A stretch of DNA of 60,000 nt, from the NCBI RefSeq assembly GCF_964204645.1, contig NC_134034.1, positions 8,615,414-8,675,413 on the forward strand, in the 5' to 3' direction. Shown here piece by piece: positions 9,710 to 19,500 of this stretch. Each line of letters opens with the position of its first letter. Within the stretch, counting starts at the first letter, position 1. Source of the stretch: Tubulanus polymorphus (Eukaryota > Nemertea > Palaeonemertea > Tubulaniformes > Tubulanidae). The notes below the pieces were generated by a model. The model was not told the origin of the DNA, made no database searches, and saw only the letters and a program-made list of their open reading frames with translations. A program made the translations under genes and the position numbers.

Positions 9710-10929
9710 CTAATATTGAATACTATCTAATTGTGAATTCACAATATTTAATTGTGCGTCAGATATAATATAAATGTGCATTTTGAAATTTTTGTCTCCT
9801 CTTTTCTTCGCCATGAATAATTGTATTCCATCTTTAGTGTTCTGTAATTTCTTCCCAGAACCATGTAATGAATTATCCTCTGTTGTTCTAAAATCTAACC
9901 ATAATGCATATTTATTGCCGGTATAATAATCAATTTGATTAATATTACAATTTTCAAATGATTTTACTTTTTCATTCATAAAATGTTTTCTAATTTCTGG
10001 CCATTGATCAATCATCCTCATTCCTTGACAAAATATTTTATTTGCTATTCCTTCAATAGTTATTTCTACTTTTGTTATTTCAGGAGTATAATAATTATCA
10101 ACCTTTATTGCGCCATTAGAATATGTTGCAATGGTAAAAAATATTAATATACCTTTAATAGATCTTCTTGGGAAGTAAATATTCTCATTAATTATTTCAT
10201 CATTTGCATTAATAGTTACAGTTTTAAATTTATCAATATAATCATATAATAATGAAAATCCTTGATTGTATTGAGTTTGAATTGTGCTAGCAATATTTTC
10301 ATTAGTTACTGTGTCATATTCTAAACATATATTCGATAATTTATATCCCATATCTTTAACAACGCTAGATAATACAATTTCATTTACAGGAGCAAATGTT
10401 ATCTCAAATATAATATCTTCTTGAATTACATATTTATATAAAGGTGCATTATTATTTATCAATTCAAAGTCAAATGGAATTTTATATTTGCTTCCATAAA
10501 TCTTTTTTATCAAATTATCTGTGGCACGAGTTACTATTGCGTCATTAGCTCCTGATTAATTTATTATGGTTTTCTGATTGGATGCCTTGAAATATCATAT
10601 TATTTCTATTTTCTTTAGTTAACCCTAAATCTTTATAATGCATAAATAAATTATAATCATCTAATGAGAAAACTGTTTCTGGACCAATCTTTATAGTTAA
10701 TTTTTTAATCAAATATCTCCCAACATTATCAACAACATAATTATTATTATGACCAATTACTTTTATGAACATAAAAAGTATTTTGTGTTAATCTAGGAAT
10801 TCTAACATATAAAGTTTCATCGGGATTAATATTTAAAGGATTATGAGTAATTATATGATGTGATATTTCTGCTTTAATAGCATTAGATATTCTAGAAATC
10901 TTAGAAGGACTTATATAACTCCCACTCAT
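9710..10929 (-). pseudogene. major capsid protein, Polinton/adintovirus type, frameshifted
   Basis: The double jelly-roll major capsid protein forms the virion shell. Visible family features are a YVRIPRLTQNTF stretch near the N terminus, a central VVDNVGRYLIKKLTIKIG block, a GSKYKIPFDFELI segment and FEITFAPVNEIVLSS. The reading lies in three pieces: 10929-10747, 10772-10545, and 10513-9710, the last open from about 10555. There are thus two frameshifts, near 10760 and near 10555. The total of about 400 codons fits the family. The start at 10929 has a T7 tract and AAATAAATG box. The gene ends 42 bases before the integrase start. Identification rests on motif memory, so an HHpred-type check would help. 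Confidence 0.75.
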
Positions 10930-10949
10930 TTATTTAACAAAAAAATTAA
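10927..10949 (-). promoter_or_regulatory. T7 tract plus AAATAAATG box of the capsid gene
   Basis: On the minus strand AATTTTTTTGTTAAATAAATG. Nearly identical in layout to the box at 7655-7676. Confidence 0.5.
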
Positions 10950-10962
10950 TTATTTATTTTTT

Positions 10963-11886
10963 ATCATGTTTATTTTTTATTATTTTTTCTTGATATTTTT
11001 TGATATCATATTCACTAACCCAAAAATAATAGCACTTACAACTGTAATTAAAAATAAAATAGTATGTTCAGCACCAAAGTTAATAATGTTTCCTGCAGAT
11101 TTCAATATGAAACCAACAATTGATGCAATAATTCCTGGTAAAGCTGCAGCAGATTTTTTTAGATAATTCCCATAAATATTTTGCTAATTTCTTTAAACCA
11201 TCCTTAACTTTATCTTGTATAGAATTATTATTATCTGGGGATTTATCCGGTTTATTGGGAGTAGGAGTAGGAGTAGATTTCAAAGCATTTGATATTGCTA
11301 AACCTATTGTTGTAAACAACATAGTTACAGCTGTTAGAATTGAAAGAATTGTGATTCCTTCTAATTTAAATAATAATTTTATTCTATCCTTCAATGATAT
11401 TTTAGAATTTGGTTTTAATAGATATCTTTTAAAAACATCTTTTAATCTTTTGAAATTATTACCAAATTCTTTTAATAATATATCTCTTTCACCTTTCAGT
11501 ACTTCTAAATTATCTTTTAAATTATTAATTTCTTTTTTAAAACCTGATTCTTTTTGTCTATATTCCATTTTAATTTTTTCTTTAATACTTTTTATATTTA
11601 ATTTTGAACTTATACCAGTTAAAACACTTGAACTTAATCCTAACACGCCAATTGATATAGCTAAAGGTGTTAAAGGACTGAATATTGCTAGAAATGTTAT
11701 TACAGAACTAATTGTAACCGAACCACTTATAATCAAATAATATATAATTTAACTTTTTAAATATTTTTTCTTTTTTATCTTTAAGTCACTTTCAAATTCT
11801 AATATTTGTTTTTCTAAATATATTTTTAATTTAGTTTTATTTATAACATGAGGAATAATATCAATACTATCAACTTTATCTTCCAT
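10963..11886 (-). pseudogene. multi-pass membrane protein of the viral block, frameshifted
   Basis: A 45-codon ORF starts at 11886 in an AAATAAATGG box and ends at 11749. A second frame (11736-11080) has no ATG of its own and follows on naturally in another frame, so I read one gene broken near 11770 in an A-tract. Hydrophobic segments occur near 11730-11630 and near 11340-11270. Between them is a Lys/Glu-rich coiled coil, and a Pro/Thr-rich linker (near 11245) follows. A second frameshift near 11155, in a run of T on the plus strand, leads into a further hydrophobic tail toward 10963. Virion or host membrane attachment is plausible. The family is unknown to me. The plus-strand frame at 11255-11740 is its mirror and was left out. 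Confidence 0.6.
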
Positions 11887-11902
11887 TTATTTGGAAAAAA
11901 AA
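11884..11902 (-). promoter_or_regulatory. T9 tract plus AAATAAATG box
   Basis: On the minus strand AGTTTTTTTTTCCAAATAAATG. It follows the same design as the other start boxes of the block and is the reason for choosing 11886 as the gene start. Confidence 0.5.
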
Positions 11903-11910
11903 ACTACTTA

Positions 11911-12042
11911 TTAGTAATTAGTAAATTTATATGCTACAAATATAACAATAACTGTTCCACCTAAAATCCAAATTATTTCATATTTCTGTTGTTCTTTACT
12001 TGGGGAATAATAATCTGATAATTTAATAATAATCTAATAATT
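11911..12042 (-). pseudogene. small single-pass membrane protein, 5' truncated
   Basis: The minus-strand frame ends at the TAA at 11911-11913. It encodes a short polar stretch with SPSKEQQKYE, then a hydrophobic segment IIWILGGTVIVIFVAY, and ends KFTNY. No ATG or start box is found upstream before an in-frame stop near 12043, so the gene has lost its beginning where the AT-rich block ends. Small one-helix membrane proteins are common in such viral elements. This marks the truncated right edge. Confidence 0.5.
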
Positions 12043-12045
12043 TTT

Positions 12046-12139
12046 ACTCGATGTTATTTCGACCACATGGAATATATCACATTGTCCCCCCCCCCCTCCA
12101 CTTCATATATCTTTAGGTTTAGGCCTTTTATTCTTCAAC
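12046..12139. other. boundary spacer with poly-C
   Basis: Composition returns from AT-rich to balanced here. A run of about eleven C occurs near 12087-12097. No repeats matching the left edge of the viral block were seen. Confidence 0.5.
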
Positions 12140-13282
12140 ATGCTGGAGGAATGCTGTAGAGCGAAAGATAATTCCTCTTTGGGAGACAGGGATTTGGCCC
12201 TATATTCACAGTGGCAAGAATGCTCCAAAAAAGTTCAAGATCCACAGAAATCACTCGATGACTCTAAACTTTCGATACAAAAATGTAACGAAACATTAGA
12301 CCTTTTGAAGAAGGCAAAATCACGAGGCCGGTGTCCAATAAATTGTTCGTCGAAAGTATGTATTATACGTACAATTCCCAATGCTATGCGGAACAATTTC
12401 ATCGAATGCAAAGATTGTTCTTCGCCGTATCACAAACAGTGCGTTCTCAATCTCAGTGATCGGGATGATTTTAGATGCCTTGAATGTATTTCAGGCCGGC
12501 GATCTTCAGCTGAAACAATAATAAAACATAAAACTGATGAAATAAAATCATTGAATGCAGATTCGAACAGAACCAAATCTGAAATAACTACAGCTCGTCG
12601 TGAATTGAGCGGGATATTCACTAAAGTTAATGCGTCAATTGGTCCAATGACGAAGAAACTAAACGAGATTCTTCATGATATCGGAGTGGATAGGCAAGCC
12701 TATCACTCAAATAGTTTTGTGGGAAACCATATCCACAAAATGTTGAAAATTGATGAAACAAACGGTATTAATAACCCTCAAAAACTTTGTAGTGTTCTCG
12801 AGGGTCACGAAGAATACGAAATATTTTACGAACTATTTCACCGATTTCATAAGATGTACTCACTTTATACGGCTGCACGATTTCTCTCTCACAACGAAAT
12901 AGATCTGCTTGAGAACATGTGTCACGATTTTGGCATATTCTTCACAAAAAAATTCCCTACATCAACGATTACACCTAAGCTCCACATGCTAATATTTCAT
13001 GTACCAGAATTCGTCAGAATTTGGGGATCCATCGGCATCTTCAGTAAGCAGGCACTTGAATCGATTCATGCAAGTATGAATAATGACGTGCGAACATACT
13101 GCACAATCAGGGATAAAGTTCACCGGGCTGAACTTCTATTTATAAACCAAGGTTTATACTCAACAAAAACGTTGAAGTTCGATTCCCTTAGCCGAAAATG
13201 CCCTTGCGGAGGCTTTTATATGAAGCAGTCGTCTGATAGTTCAGTAAGGACCTGTAAGACTTGCAAGAAATCTAGCACCTGA
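12140..13282 (+). CDS. PHD-finger protein, probably transposon-derived
   Basis: Intact 380-codon ORF. A helical N terminus (1-60) is followed by a PHD-type zinc finger with ligands C65, C69 or C74, C90, C93, H98, C101, C113 and C116 (C-x2-C-x4-H-x2-C spacing in the middle). A coiled coil spans about 120-175. The C-terminal half carries TPKLHMLIFHV (about 273-283), an ALESIHA block and a final CPC...CKTC zinc-ribbon-like motif (352-374). From memory, proteins with this TPKLHML...ESIHA signature are repetitive in cnidarian and sponge genomes, which suggests transposase ancestry, but I cannot name the superfamily. It is the only long single-exon ORF here besides BEL that is unbroken. An AATAAA lies at 13446-13451. 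Confidence 0.6.
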   Translation: MLEECCRAKDNSSLGDRDLALYSQWQECSKKVQDPQKSLDDSKLSIQKCNETLDLLKKAKSRGRCPINCSSKVCIIRTIPNAMRNNFIECKDCSSPYHKQCVLNLSDRDDFRCLECISGRRSSAETIIKHKTDEIKSLNADSNRTKSEITTARRELSGIFTKVNASIGPMTKKLNEILHDIGVDRQAYHSNSFVGNHIHKMLKIDETNGINNPQKLCSVLEGHEEYEIFYELFHRFHKMYSLYTAARFLSHNEIDLLENMCHDFGIFFTKKFPTSTITPKLHMLIFHVPEFVRIWGSIGIFSKQALESIHASMNNDVRTYCTIRDKVHRAELLFINQGLYSTKTLKFDSLSRKCPCGGFYMKQSSDSSVRTCKTCKKSST

Positions 13283-14345
13283 AAAGTAAGAAAGTACAAT
13301 AGTTAGGCTATCTTGTATAAATCTATTTTTCCATGATGTCATATGGTTTTTTTGATATTTGGAAATGAGTAATTATTGCTAAATATTACGAATGTAAATG
13401 CTAACTTTACTTAAAAAATGAAATTATATATAGTAGGCTCAGTAAAATAAAGTACACTACAGTGAAATGATTGGTTGTCTAAGTTTTTTGTCGTACTGTT
13501 GACGGGAAAACCAGATTTTCAGAATATTTGTGCCAGAATCGAATGAGTTTGTGGATTTTGGTATCACGAGAGGTGCGGATTTGCAGCAATCCAAAGCAAG
13601 CATGGGGCCCGCACCTCTCAAGGCCCATGCTATTTGTATTTACACTTGGTTGTTTTTCTTCTATTGCTTTCTTTTCTGTGAAAAAATGAACAATGAATTG
13701 AATTTGACCTACTTTTTACTTGCAGTTGTGAGTCGAACCTACCAACTGCAGCTGCACGAATAGGCTAGCGTACTCAAATCATAATGTCTGTTGTCGTTGG
13801 TATGATTATCAAAATTAGCAGGTCACCTGTGTCGTGTCCGTAATGTGGAAACAAACAGGGATTTATTTGATTCGGTCCCGTCATCAGCGAAAACTGCCGT
13901 CCGCCATTTTGCTCCTATCATGTGACCGCGAGGAAATAATCAATCGATAAAGTATTTCACAATTTATAATTCAAATCATACATAATGGTATTATGTTATG
14001 GAAATAAGAATTCATTTCATGTAAAAAGAAATTGAAAATCTAATTGTTTTCGAATTTGATGTGATAAACGAAAACTCGCGCGACCGGTTACCAGAGCGCG
14101 ACAGATGGCGCTCCACGCATAATTAAAAAGGTCAAGGTAGTCGAAAATTACTATTACGTCTACTGTCGTGCTTTCTTGGGACTAAATTCTATATTCGTTA
14201 TATCCAATGAATCGTTGTAATCCGTTGTAATTTCGTTGTAACGAAGTTCCACTGTGTATTCATACAGCTGCAACCAGTAAGATCAAGGATCTTCCTAAAT
14301 AGTATTTAGTTAAACTTAGCAACCATGATTTGAAGAAGTTTCGAA
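13283..14345. other. non-coding, contains polyA signal and hairpin
   Basis: AATAAA at 13446-13451 could serve the PHD ORF. A hairpin with perfect 11-base arms (13568-13578 and 13609-13619, GAGAGGTGCGG) lies inside a short non-gene frame. CCGCCATTTT at 13901-13910 resembles an inverted YY1 site and is about 440 bases upstream of the candidate gene at 14346. Otherwise nothing is recognised. Confidence 0.4.
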
Positions 14346-15358
14346 ATGTTTGGTGAAGTTGTCAGAAGTAAGCTCGATATAGATCAGCCATCAAGTTCGA
14401 ATAATTTTATTGCATAATCTTCAACTTTTTATCTTCAGAAGTATGCCTAAAACAATTCCCCGATTCAACAGAAAATGACGTCGAGGAAATGATAAGCGAT
14501 GAACTTAAGTACGCTCCACACCAGCCTAGAGGCAGTTTTTACGAGGTAAATTGATGGGAAGCTTATGGCCTCGGTAATTTTCTAATGAAACAATTATCTA
14601 TGCTTTCTCAGGCCACAGGCGCTGGTCTATAGCTATGCATCGACATTGCCACACGTTAGACAAAATGCACAGCTTAAATTGTCATTATTAGGCAATCAGA
14701 AATCCTGTTTTATTTTAACCCGGGTATTCCCATTTATAGTTCCTCCTTGAAATTTGCCTCAACAACGAGCAATCAGATTGGTGCCGCAACTTTTCGCATG
14801 TACCTGTGCAACCGCTCTACAGTAACTGTGGCAGGGGTTCGTAGTGTTCGTGGGAGTGTAGCGATGCCATCAGGTTCGACAACTGTATAATATGGCTTTT
14901 TCGGTGCCGTAGATATGGATGCTATGATTTGCTAATAAGCTATCGAATTAGATTTTATTCTGACAAAACACATCAAATCAAATCAAAGCAATTTTATTCG
15001 TCAAATTCAATTCATTCAGACGAAAAATTATCAAATCCAATTAAATATTATACATCAATAATATCAAATCCAATTAAAGTTTTATTCAATATATAAATAA
15101 TTAATGGCGCATCGTTGAGGACATAAAACATTTGTTTATGCCAATTACCTGTCTGTGTTACTTTAAAAAACATGATTGTACTGGTGTGAAATAGAAAGCA
15201 GAACAAGTGTCACAACGTATATAGATATCATCCAATTACCAGTTTAAGTCAATACATTGGTCCATTATATTATTCATGTTGATTAATGATTTGTGTGACT
15301 AACGTTATCATTAATTCATTCATTTCAGGCGAAGAGAGCTGCTGCTGTTGGGCAGTAA
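14346..15358 (+). CDS. candidate small three-exon gene, 52 aa
   Basis: Exon 1 is 14346-14367 (ATG after an in-frame stop; donor AGAA|GTAAGC), exon 2 is 14439-14545 (acceptor ATCTTCAG, donor GAG|GTAAAT) and exon 3 is 15329-15358 (acceptor CATTTCAG, stop TAA 15356-15358). The exons total 159 bases, exactly 53 codons, with phases that fit at both junctions. The product has a basic start, an acidic Asp/Glu-rich middle (NDVEEMISDELKYAP) and an Ala-rich end. An AATAAA follows 46 bases after the stop. I do not recognise the family, and it could be the short end of a longer gene. It is the best host-gene candidate here because it shows no decay. Confidence 0.45.
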
Positions 15359-15403
15359 AGTGCTTTTATTATTCTGTTTGTTGGTGTTGGCTCCTAATTT
15401 ATG

Positions 15404-15409
15404 AATAAA
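15404..15409 (+). terminator. polyadenylation signal AATAAA
   Basis: AATAAA follows the stop of the three-exon candidate gene, then TGTTTATGTTT, a T/G-rich downstream element. Confidence 0.45.
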
Positions 15410-15823
15410 TGTTTATGTTTATTATTGGTATCATTAATTGCATTTGTTGGTTGTTGCAATGGCTGTGATTACGGTTGCGGAAACATTGTAGCAATAATAG
15501 TTGGATATCATTTAGAGGATTGTCACAACGTTATTTAAACATCAAGACACTATTTACGTCGTTTGTCAAATATTAAACAGAGGTTGGGAATGTTGTTTAA
15601 ACGTTGTTGTAACGTTTTCAGTAAGATCTAGAAAACGCTAAAAAAACTCTACACAAAAACATTGTAGAAAAGTTAGAGCAACGTTTTTTGTAACGTTGTC
15701 AATGTCAGGGAAAACATATTTGGCAACGTTGCCTCAACATAAAAATGTTACCTGGGCCATTTCTGCTTACGTTGGCCGCAGCGGCTACTTTAGCAAAGCT
15801 ATTTTCTGTCCTACTCTCGAAGA
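15410..15823. other. AACGTT-rich non-coding stretch
   Basis: AACGTT or ACGTTG/CAACGTT occurs about eight times between 15525 and 15745, in a region without coding potential. It may be the degraded end of an unknown repeat. No gene is seen. Confidence 0.4.
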
Positions 15824-16557
15824 ATGGTAGACGTCGGAAATCCGGAACAGAGTGAAAGAGTAACGAGCGAACTAATGGTGAAAAACATGGAGACCTGTAT
15901 AACGGATATTAAATCATGGCTTACTGCTAATAAGCTCGCGCTGAACCCTCCAAAGACGGAGGCTGTTAATCTTGTGTCTACGAGAAAAGTTGGATCATTG
16001 CCTGAGATTGAAGTAGACGGTGTTCCGATTACAACCTCTGAGTCTGTTAAGGACCTAGGGGCTTGGTTGGACCAGGGTATGACTATGCCGGAGCATATGA
16101 AACGTACTTGTAAAGCTGCTTACGCGTCTTTGTATAAAATTGGTCGCATATGCCGATTCTTGGACCAAAACAGCACTATAAAATTAGTTCATGCTTTCGT
16201 CCTGTCCCGTCTTGATTTTAACAATGGAATACTTTACGGACTACCGGCAAAAACATTAGCGCCTCTTCAGCGAGTACAAAATATGGCAGCCAGATTAGTG
16301 TGTCGTAAAAGGAAGTTTGATAGAATAACACCTATTCTCATAGAACTCCATTGGCTGCCTGTCCAGGTTAGAATCGAGTTTAAGATCTTGTCAACCGTAC
16401 ACCGTTGTATCCATGGATCTGCTCCAATTTACTTATCAAATCTGCTACGTAGGGTAGAGGGGCGCACTCGTTCTTCTACCAGCCTTGCTTTACACGTTCC
16501 TCGTTCTAAATCCAAGTATGGCGGCCGTGCCTTTTCTAGCTGTGCACCCTACCTTTG
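15824..16557 (+). pseudogene. L2/CR1-like non-LTR retrotransposon, RT C-terminal part
   Basis: The frame encodes the region just after the catalytic box of a non-LTR reverse transcriptase. Signatures are ANKLALNPPKTE, KDLGAWLDQGMTM, SRLDFNNGILYGLP, RVQNMAARLV and ITPILIELHWLPVQVRIEFKIL, typical of CR1/L2-type elements. The N-terminal endonuclease and the catalytic motif are missing (5' truncation, common for such elements). The protein match breaks at 16557 and resumes at 23201 on the far side of the BEL element, so the continuing open frame to 16645 is read-through into the insert. Confidence 0.85.
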
Positions 16558-19500
16558 TGTAAGACTTCTTCCACGACTTTTATATATTTTATCATACTCG
16601 ACGTTTCAGGTCGCAATTTCCGTCTTGCTTTATTTCGACCTATGAGTTTTCATTGTAGTTTCAAATATGGCCGCGAGAAAAGTAAGTTAGTTTCTCGTCG
16701 GTGGTAATTATTACTTACGTTACGCAACAAATAAGGGGAAATTTCGGTATGTATAATGTTTATCATACTTCTAAGATTACCGACAAATGTTGTTTGTATA
16801 ATGTCGTATGCTCATATCTAAGTAAAATGGGTTAACAAGTTGTTATTTTCCCGGTGCATGGTGGCAGCACCATACGGTTGATTTACATGTGTTTGTTCTA
16901 AATGCTTCCGCGGGTTGTACTCGGAAGATGTCTGATAGCCATTTGCCAGAATTTTGTTTTACCATTAGTTCAGTCACCAGAGTTGTAATATCAGTATTGT
17001 GAAACTTATGATGCATTTATTTGTATTTTGTAGTCAATCTTCTTTCTGGATGAATGGACGAATAAACCTAAACAATTAGATATAAGAAAATCTTGTAATC
17101 AGTTTTATGTCTACATCATTGACGAAATCCGAAGTTTGAAGAACTATGTCGTGTACAGATGGGCCTGGTACAAGTGGTGGCCAACCTGGTGTAAGTCGTG
17201 CTCAACGTGATGTTAGTAATGGTCAACCCGGTCTCAGTAATGGTCAACGTGGTCTCAGTAGTGGTCAACGTCCTGGTCTAAGCGGTGATCGAGCTGGTGT
17301 AACTAGTGGTCAAAGTGATGTTGGTAACCGCAATGGCGATAGTGAAACCGATGAAGAGATACAATTTCCACATCTACCTTCAAGGGCCTTACCCCCGAGA
17401 ATATCAGACGACGAGGCAAGACTTGCCTACATGGGTCTCTGCCTATCCCAGCACAAAAGAAAACACGAAATCGAAGCTCTTCGCTTAGAACTCAAGCTAG
17501 AAGAGGAACGAATGGAGATAGAGTCACAAATTGCTGAACTCAAGCTGAAATTAGGGGTAAAGCCTAGCTACAATTCGATGAATCCAAATGTTGAACCCTT
17601 CGTGCCAGGGGCTGCTTCCACCCCAGAGGCGGTCGTTAATGCCGGTGGTCATGATGCTGTTGGTGGCAACCAGAGTGCGGGTGATAATGTCAATCACGGT
17701 CAGTCCGTATCAAATCAAAATGACGTAACATCAATAGTAAATGAGCTAAGAAAGCCAAAAATCGAACTGAAAACTTTCGGTGGTGATCCATTATCGTATC
17801 CAAAATTTAAACGGCAATTTGAGACATGCATCTTACAGTTTTCTGAGTCATTTGAAGAAAGACTTTCCTACTTGGAACAGTACACAACTGGTGCCGCAAA
17901 TAAGATAGTTAGTGGATTCAGTCATTTGCCAGCTGAAGTCGGCTACCGGGCAGCTATGAACGAGCTAAATGATAGATATGGGGACCAAGAAACTGTTGCA
18001 AACGCTTACGTGAAACGAGCATTAGAATGGCCTAGTATTAAGGCGGACAATCCTGCCGGCTTGGATGAGTACGCCATATTTCTCACTGAGGTGCTGCATG
18101 CCGTTAGTAGCATCGATGGACTGAAAATCTTAGAGTTTTCTGATAATGTAAAACGGCTCGTTCAAAAACTCCCGTACCATATGCATGACCGGTGGCGAAA
18201 TATCGTAGCTAGTAAACGCGATCTTGGCATTAGTGTACAGTTTAAAGATTTAGTAATGTTCGTATCTCGTGAAGCAAAGAAGGTGAACGATCCTGTCTAT
18301 GGGCGCACAGCATTAACCAGCACCTCAAGTACCGAAAATCGGGAGACTCGTGACAAGAAAATGAATAATGGCCCGAAGCCAAAACGTCAAAGCCATTCAT
18401 TCGCAGCAGTTAGCCAGCAAGTAGACGGTTTTAGTAAGCCATGTGCCCACTGTAACCGTAATGGCCATGACCTGGTTAACTGCATGGAATTCCTTGATTT
18501 GGCAGACGACGCTAAATCTAAACGTCTTCGTAGTCTCAATCTGTGTAATGGGTGTCTCAAGCCGGGGCACCCTAAACGCTTCTGTAGAAATGTGTTGAAA
18601 TGTAATATTTGCGCCAAATCGCATCCAACAGTATTACATTTTAAGAAAGCCGTGAATACGGAAAAGTTAACTTCTACAAGTCCGGTAGTAAATGTGACTC
18701 AGATGAACAACGCAAGAGATACACAATGCACCTTAGCAATTCTGCCAGTTAGACTTGGTACTGTAAATGGATCAGGATATGTGGATACGTACGCCTATTT
18801 TGATCCGGGCAGCACCGTATCGTTTGTGACCAGCGACTTATGTGAACTGCTCAGTGCAAAGGGTCGTCAGTCGACCATGCGTATCCAGACAATTGGATCA
18901 GAATATCAACTCGAAACTTTCGCAATAAAAGACCTCACCGTTAGTAACTATCAGACGGGTGAAACGGTAAAGCTACCGAGTGTTTACTCAAAGGACGAAA
19001 TATCTATACCGGAGCGGTGTTTCCCATCTCCGGAGGACATTGATAAATGGCCTCACCTAAGAGGTATAGATGTTGCCCAACTCTACACGAAGAAGGTTGG
19101 AATTTTGATCGGTAACAATGTCCCCGAAGCCTATTCACCATCTGAAGTCCGTACTGCCGAGACAGCAAATAGTCCTCACGCATGTCGAACGAAGCTCGGT
19201 TGGTTGATCTGGAATTTGTATCGTAGTGACGTTATGCCTGTTGAAACCTGCAACACGATTATCGGGGAGAACGAAAGTTTACATCGCTTGTTAGAGAACT
19301 CTATCAAACTCGACTTCCCTGAAAATGTAGCACGGGAATGCAGGGAGTATTCTCAGGAGGATCAACGTTTTATGAAGATAGTTACTGAGTCAACTAGTGT
19401 ACAGGACTCTCACTATTCGGTCGCGCTTCCGTTTGTTGAAGATGATTTCGACCTACCGGATAATCGCAGCTCAGCGGAGCGCAGGCTTGAGCATCTAAAA

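Larger units (their letters stand above)
6056..12045. mobile_element. Polinton/adintovirus-like integrated element, partial
   Basis: This AT-rich block has base composition unlike both flanks. It encodes, mostly on the minus strand, an A32-type packaging ATPase, a retrovirus-type integrase with chromodomain, a major capsid protein, a membrane protein and unknown ORFs. That set is diagnostic of Polinton (Maverick) elements and the related adintoviruses. Genes abut closely and each starts at a shared T-tract/TAAATG box. I see no protein-primed DNA polymerase B and no recognisable adenovirus-type protease. Terminal inverted repeats were not found: the left edge adjoins the hAT tail at 6005-6055, and the right edge cuts into a small gene near 12042, so at least the right end is truncated. 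Several genes carry frameshifts. Confidence 0.85.

Noticed and set aside
11255-11740. 161-codon plus-strand open frame
   Set aside because: It mirrors the minus-strand membrane-protein gene of the viral block. The minus strand has the coiled coil, the start box and gene order on its side.
13530-13763. 77-codon frame after the PHD gene
   Set aside because: No conserved features; contains a hairpin and low-complexity hydrophobic run.
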